Source: Paenibacillus anaericanus (GTDB taxonomy: Bacteria > Bacillota > Bacilli > Paenibacillales > Paenibacillaceae). Taken from it: a stretch of 64,000 nt of DNA. Both the position numbers and the translations under genes were made by a program. The DNA lies in assembly GCF_003994475.1 (NCBI RefSeq), contig NZ_RZNY01000016.1, positions 1-64,000 on the forward strand. Reading direction: 5' to 3'. Below the pieces are notes generated by a model. That model ran no database searches and was not told the DNA's origin. It worked only from the letters and a program-made list of their open reading frames with translations. Below, one piece after another: positions 63,040-64,000 of this stretch (the first letter of the stretch is position 1; each line of letters starts with the position of its first letter).

Positions 63040-63342
63040 ATGGCTTTCGGCGTCAAAAGAGAAGAACTAAATGCTTGGAAAGAAGCAGTTTCCCGCGGGG
63101 AGATTGCCTTCTTGACACACTTTTGGCTAGATCCCCGTTTTCCCGGTATCACGACCGTTACCAAGGTCGGCTGTTCCGACTTGCAACGTCTAACTTCCTG
63201 GTGTATCGAACATGATCTCCCACCACAATACATCCATAATCGCTCCCCCTTCCCCCATTTTGATCTACTCGGACCAAAGCAACGTGAAATCCTCCAACAA
63301 GAGGAGCTCTGGGACCAATTAGAGCGCTTCAGATTAGGGTAG
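63040..63342 (+). CDS. Conserved protein, YneQ-like
   Basis: A 100-residue soluble protein starting at ATG 63040 (MAFGVKREELNAWKEAVSRG). Conserved stretches are IAFLTHFWLDPRFPGITTVTKVGCSDL and PHFDLLGPKQREIL, which resemble B. subtilis YneQ. Function unknown. AAAGG lies 12 bases before the start; an ATG at 63028 overlaps the site. It follows tetR by 34 bases and may be co-transcribed. Confidence 0.65.
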   Translation: MAFGVKREELNAWKEAVSRGEIAFLTHFWLDPRFPGITTVTKVGCSDLQRLTSWCIEHDLPPQYIHNRSPFPHFDLLGPKQREILQQEELWDQLERFRLG

Positions 63343-63470
63343 CACTCCGATTTTGGATGTAGCCTTAATTTCTTATATTTATTTTTTCTCTTTCCATGGA
63401 GACTATAATACCTTATTCTGTATATGGGAAATTTTATTAGAGAGAAAACTATACTGAGGTGAGAAATTAG

Positions 63471-64000
63471 ATGTCAAGTAATGCACATGCTTCGCCCGTT
63501 TCAGGCAGTTTGTTTAAAAACCGGTTTTACCAAACGATCCTGATTTCGAACATCTTTCTACAAATCGGGATTTGGGTTAGAAATTTTGCCATTCTCATGT
63601 TCGTGACAGATCAGACTAACAACGATCCACTGGCAATTTCGCTTATTTCTGTAGTTGAATTTGCTCCAATCTTCGTCTTCTCCTTCATAGGAGGTGCGTT
63701 CGCTGACCGTTGGAAGCCCAAGCGAACCATGATCTGGTGTGATTTCCTATCCGCCATCTCTGTATTCGCTGTACTACTTACCCTACTGTATGGTTCATGG
63801 GAGGCCGTCTACTTAGCAACATTCGTCTCGGCCATACTATCACAATTCTCCCAACCTTCCGTCATGAAACTATTCAAACAACATGTTCATCCCGAGAAAT
63901 TACAGCAAGGGATGGCCCTATTTCAATCCCTGGTTGCCATCTTCATGGTACTCGGACCTTCCCTTGGTATATTCTCATATCACCAATTCGGCATTAAGAT
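63471..64000 (+). CDS. MFS transporter, cut by the window end
   Basis: The first 176 codons of a membrane transporter starting at ATG 63471 (MSSNAHASPVSGSLFKNRFY), with no stop before base 64000. Helices 1-5 are visible; the loop FIGGAFADRWKPKRTMIWCD is the MFS motif A (GxxADRxxxKR). It resembles MFS_3-type exporters such as enterobactin or macrolide efflux proteins. A TGAGGTGAG site precedes the start. The rest is outside the window. Confidence 0.8.
   Translation, partial: MSSNAHASPVSGSLFKNRFYQTILISNIFLQIGIWVRNFAILMFVTDQTNNDPLAISLISVVEFAPIFVFSFIGGAFADRWKPKRTMIWCDFLSAISVFAVLLTLLYGSWEAVYLATFVSAILSQFSQPSVMKLFKQHVHPEKLQQGMALFQSLVAIFMVLGPSLGIFSYHQFGIK

Noticed and set aside
63797..63997. Plus-strand 66-codon frame inside the MFS gene
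   Set aside because: It lies in another frame of a membrane protein with continuous coding potential.

Overview
The window looks like chromosomal core sequence from a low-to-moderate GC, Gram-positive, endospore-forming member of the Bacillota, most like Paenibacillus. The reasons are the strong AGGAGG ribosome binding sites with frequent GTG and TTG starts, the ygxA/ygzB/perR neighbourhood, the spore protease YyaC, a SigY-type operon in Bacillus subtilis order, a SigB module, and several conserved small hypothetical proteins that I associate with Paenibacillus. I see no insertion sequence, prophage, CRISPR array or tRNA gene. The species is inferred from gene content and order only.

Layout. 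1-290: the promoter and leader of a ribosomal RNA operon that runs out of the left edge on the minus strand. 291-6.6 kb: ygxA-like, ygzB-like, a GH18 glycosidase, perR, a DUF4097 membrane protein and a GNAT acetyltransferase. 6.7-10 kb: gatCAB for tRNA-dependent amidation. 10.1-14.2 kb: an IDEAL-type protein and the sigY-yxlCDEFG operon. 14.4-25 kb: housekeeping and envelope genes (MBL hydrolases, DedA, an O-antigen-ligase-like protein, a methyltransferase, yyaC, pirin, asparaginase). 25-36 kb: general stress genes around a complete SigB switch (rsbV-rsbW-sigB) joined to a REC-PP2C phosphatase, a three-receiver hybrid kinase, a CheR-type methyltransferase and a second hybrid kinase. This is the RsbY/RsbK/RsbM arrangement known from the Bacillus cereus group. 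36-46 kb: envelope proteins, a cation efflux protein, an ABC-F ATPase, and the cytochrome bd oxidase genes cydA-cydB with two very short membrane-protein genes (33 and 35 codons). 46.8-54.9 kb: a CvfC/YpgR-like HEAT protein, a lysine riboswitch with a LysP-type permease, a transglutaminase, trxB and a P-type metal ATPase with Fur-like boxes. 55-64 kb: metY, deoC, def, a TetR-MBL pair with two clear operators, an MMPL exporter divergent from a second TetR gene, and a truncated MFS transporter at the right edge.

How the genes work together. The main theme is stress and redox control: PerR (peroxide), SigB with its own phosphorelay and probable target genes nearby (YflT-like, YtxH-like), SigY, TrxB and cytochrome bd oxidase. 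The most interesting parts are the SigB signalling cluster with its extra hybrid kinase, the small-protein genes flanking cydAB, and several well-defined but unassigned operators and inverted repeats.
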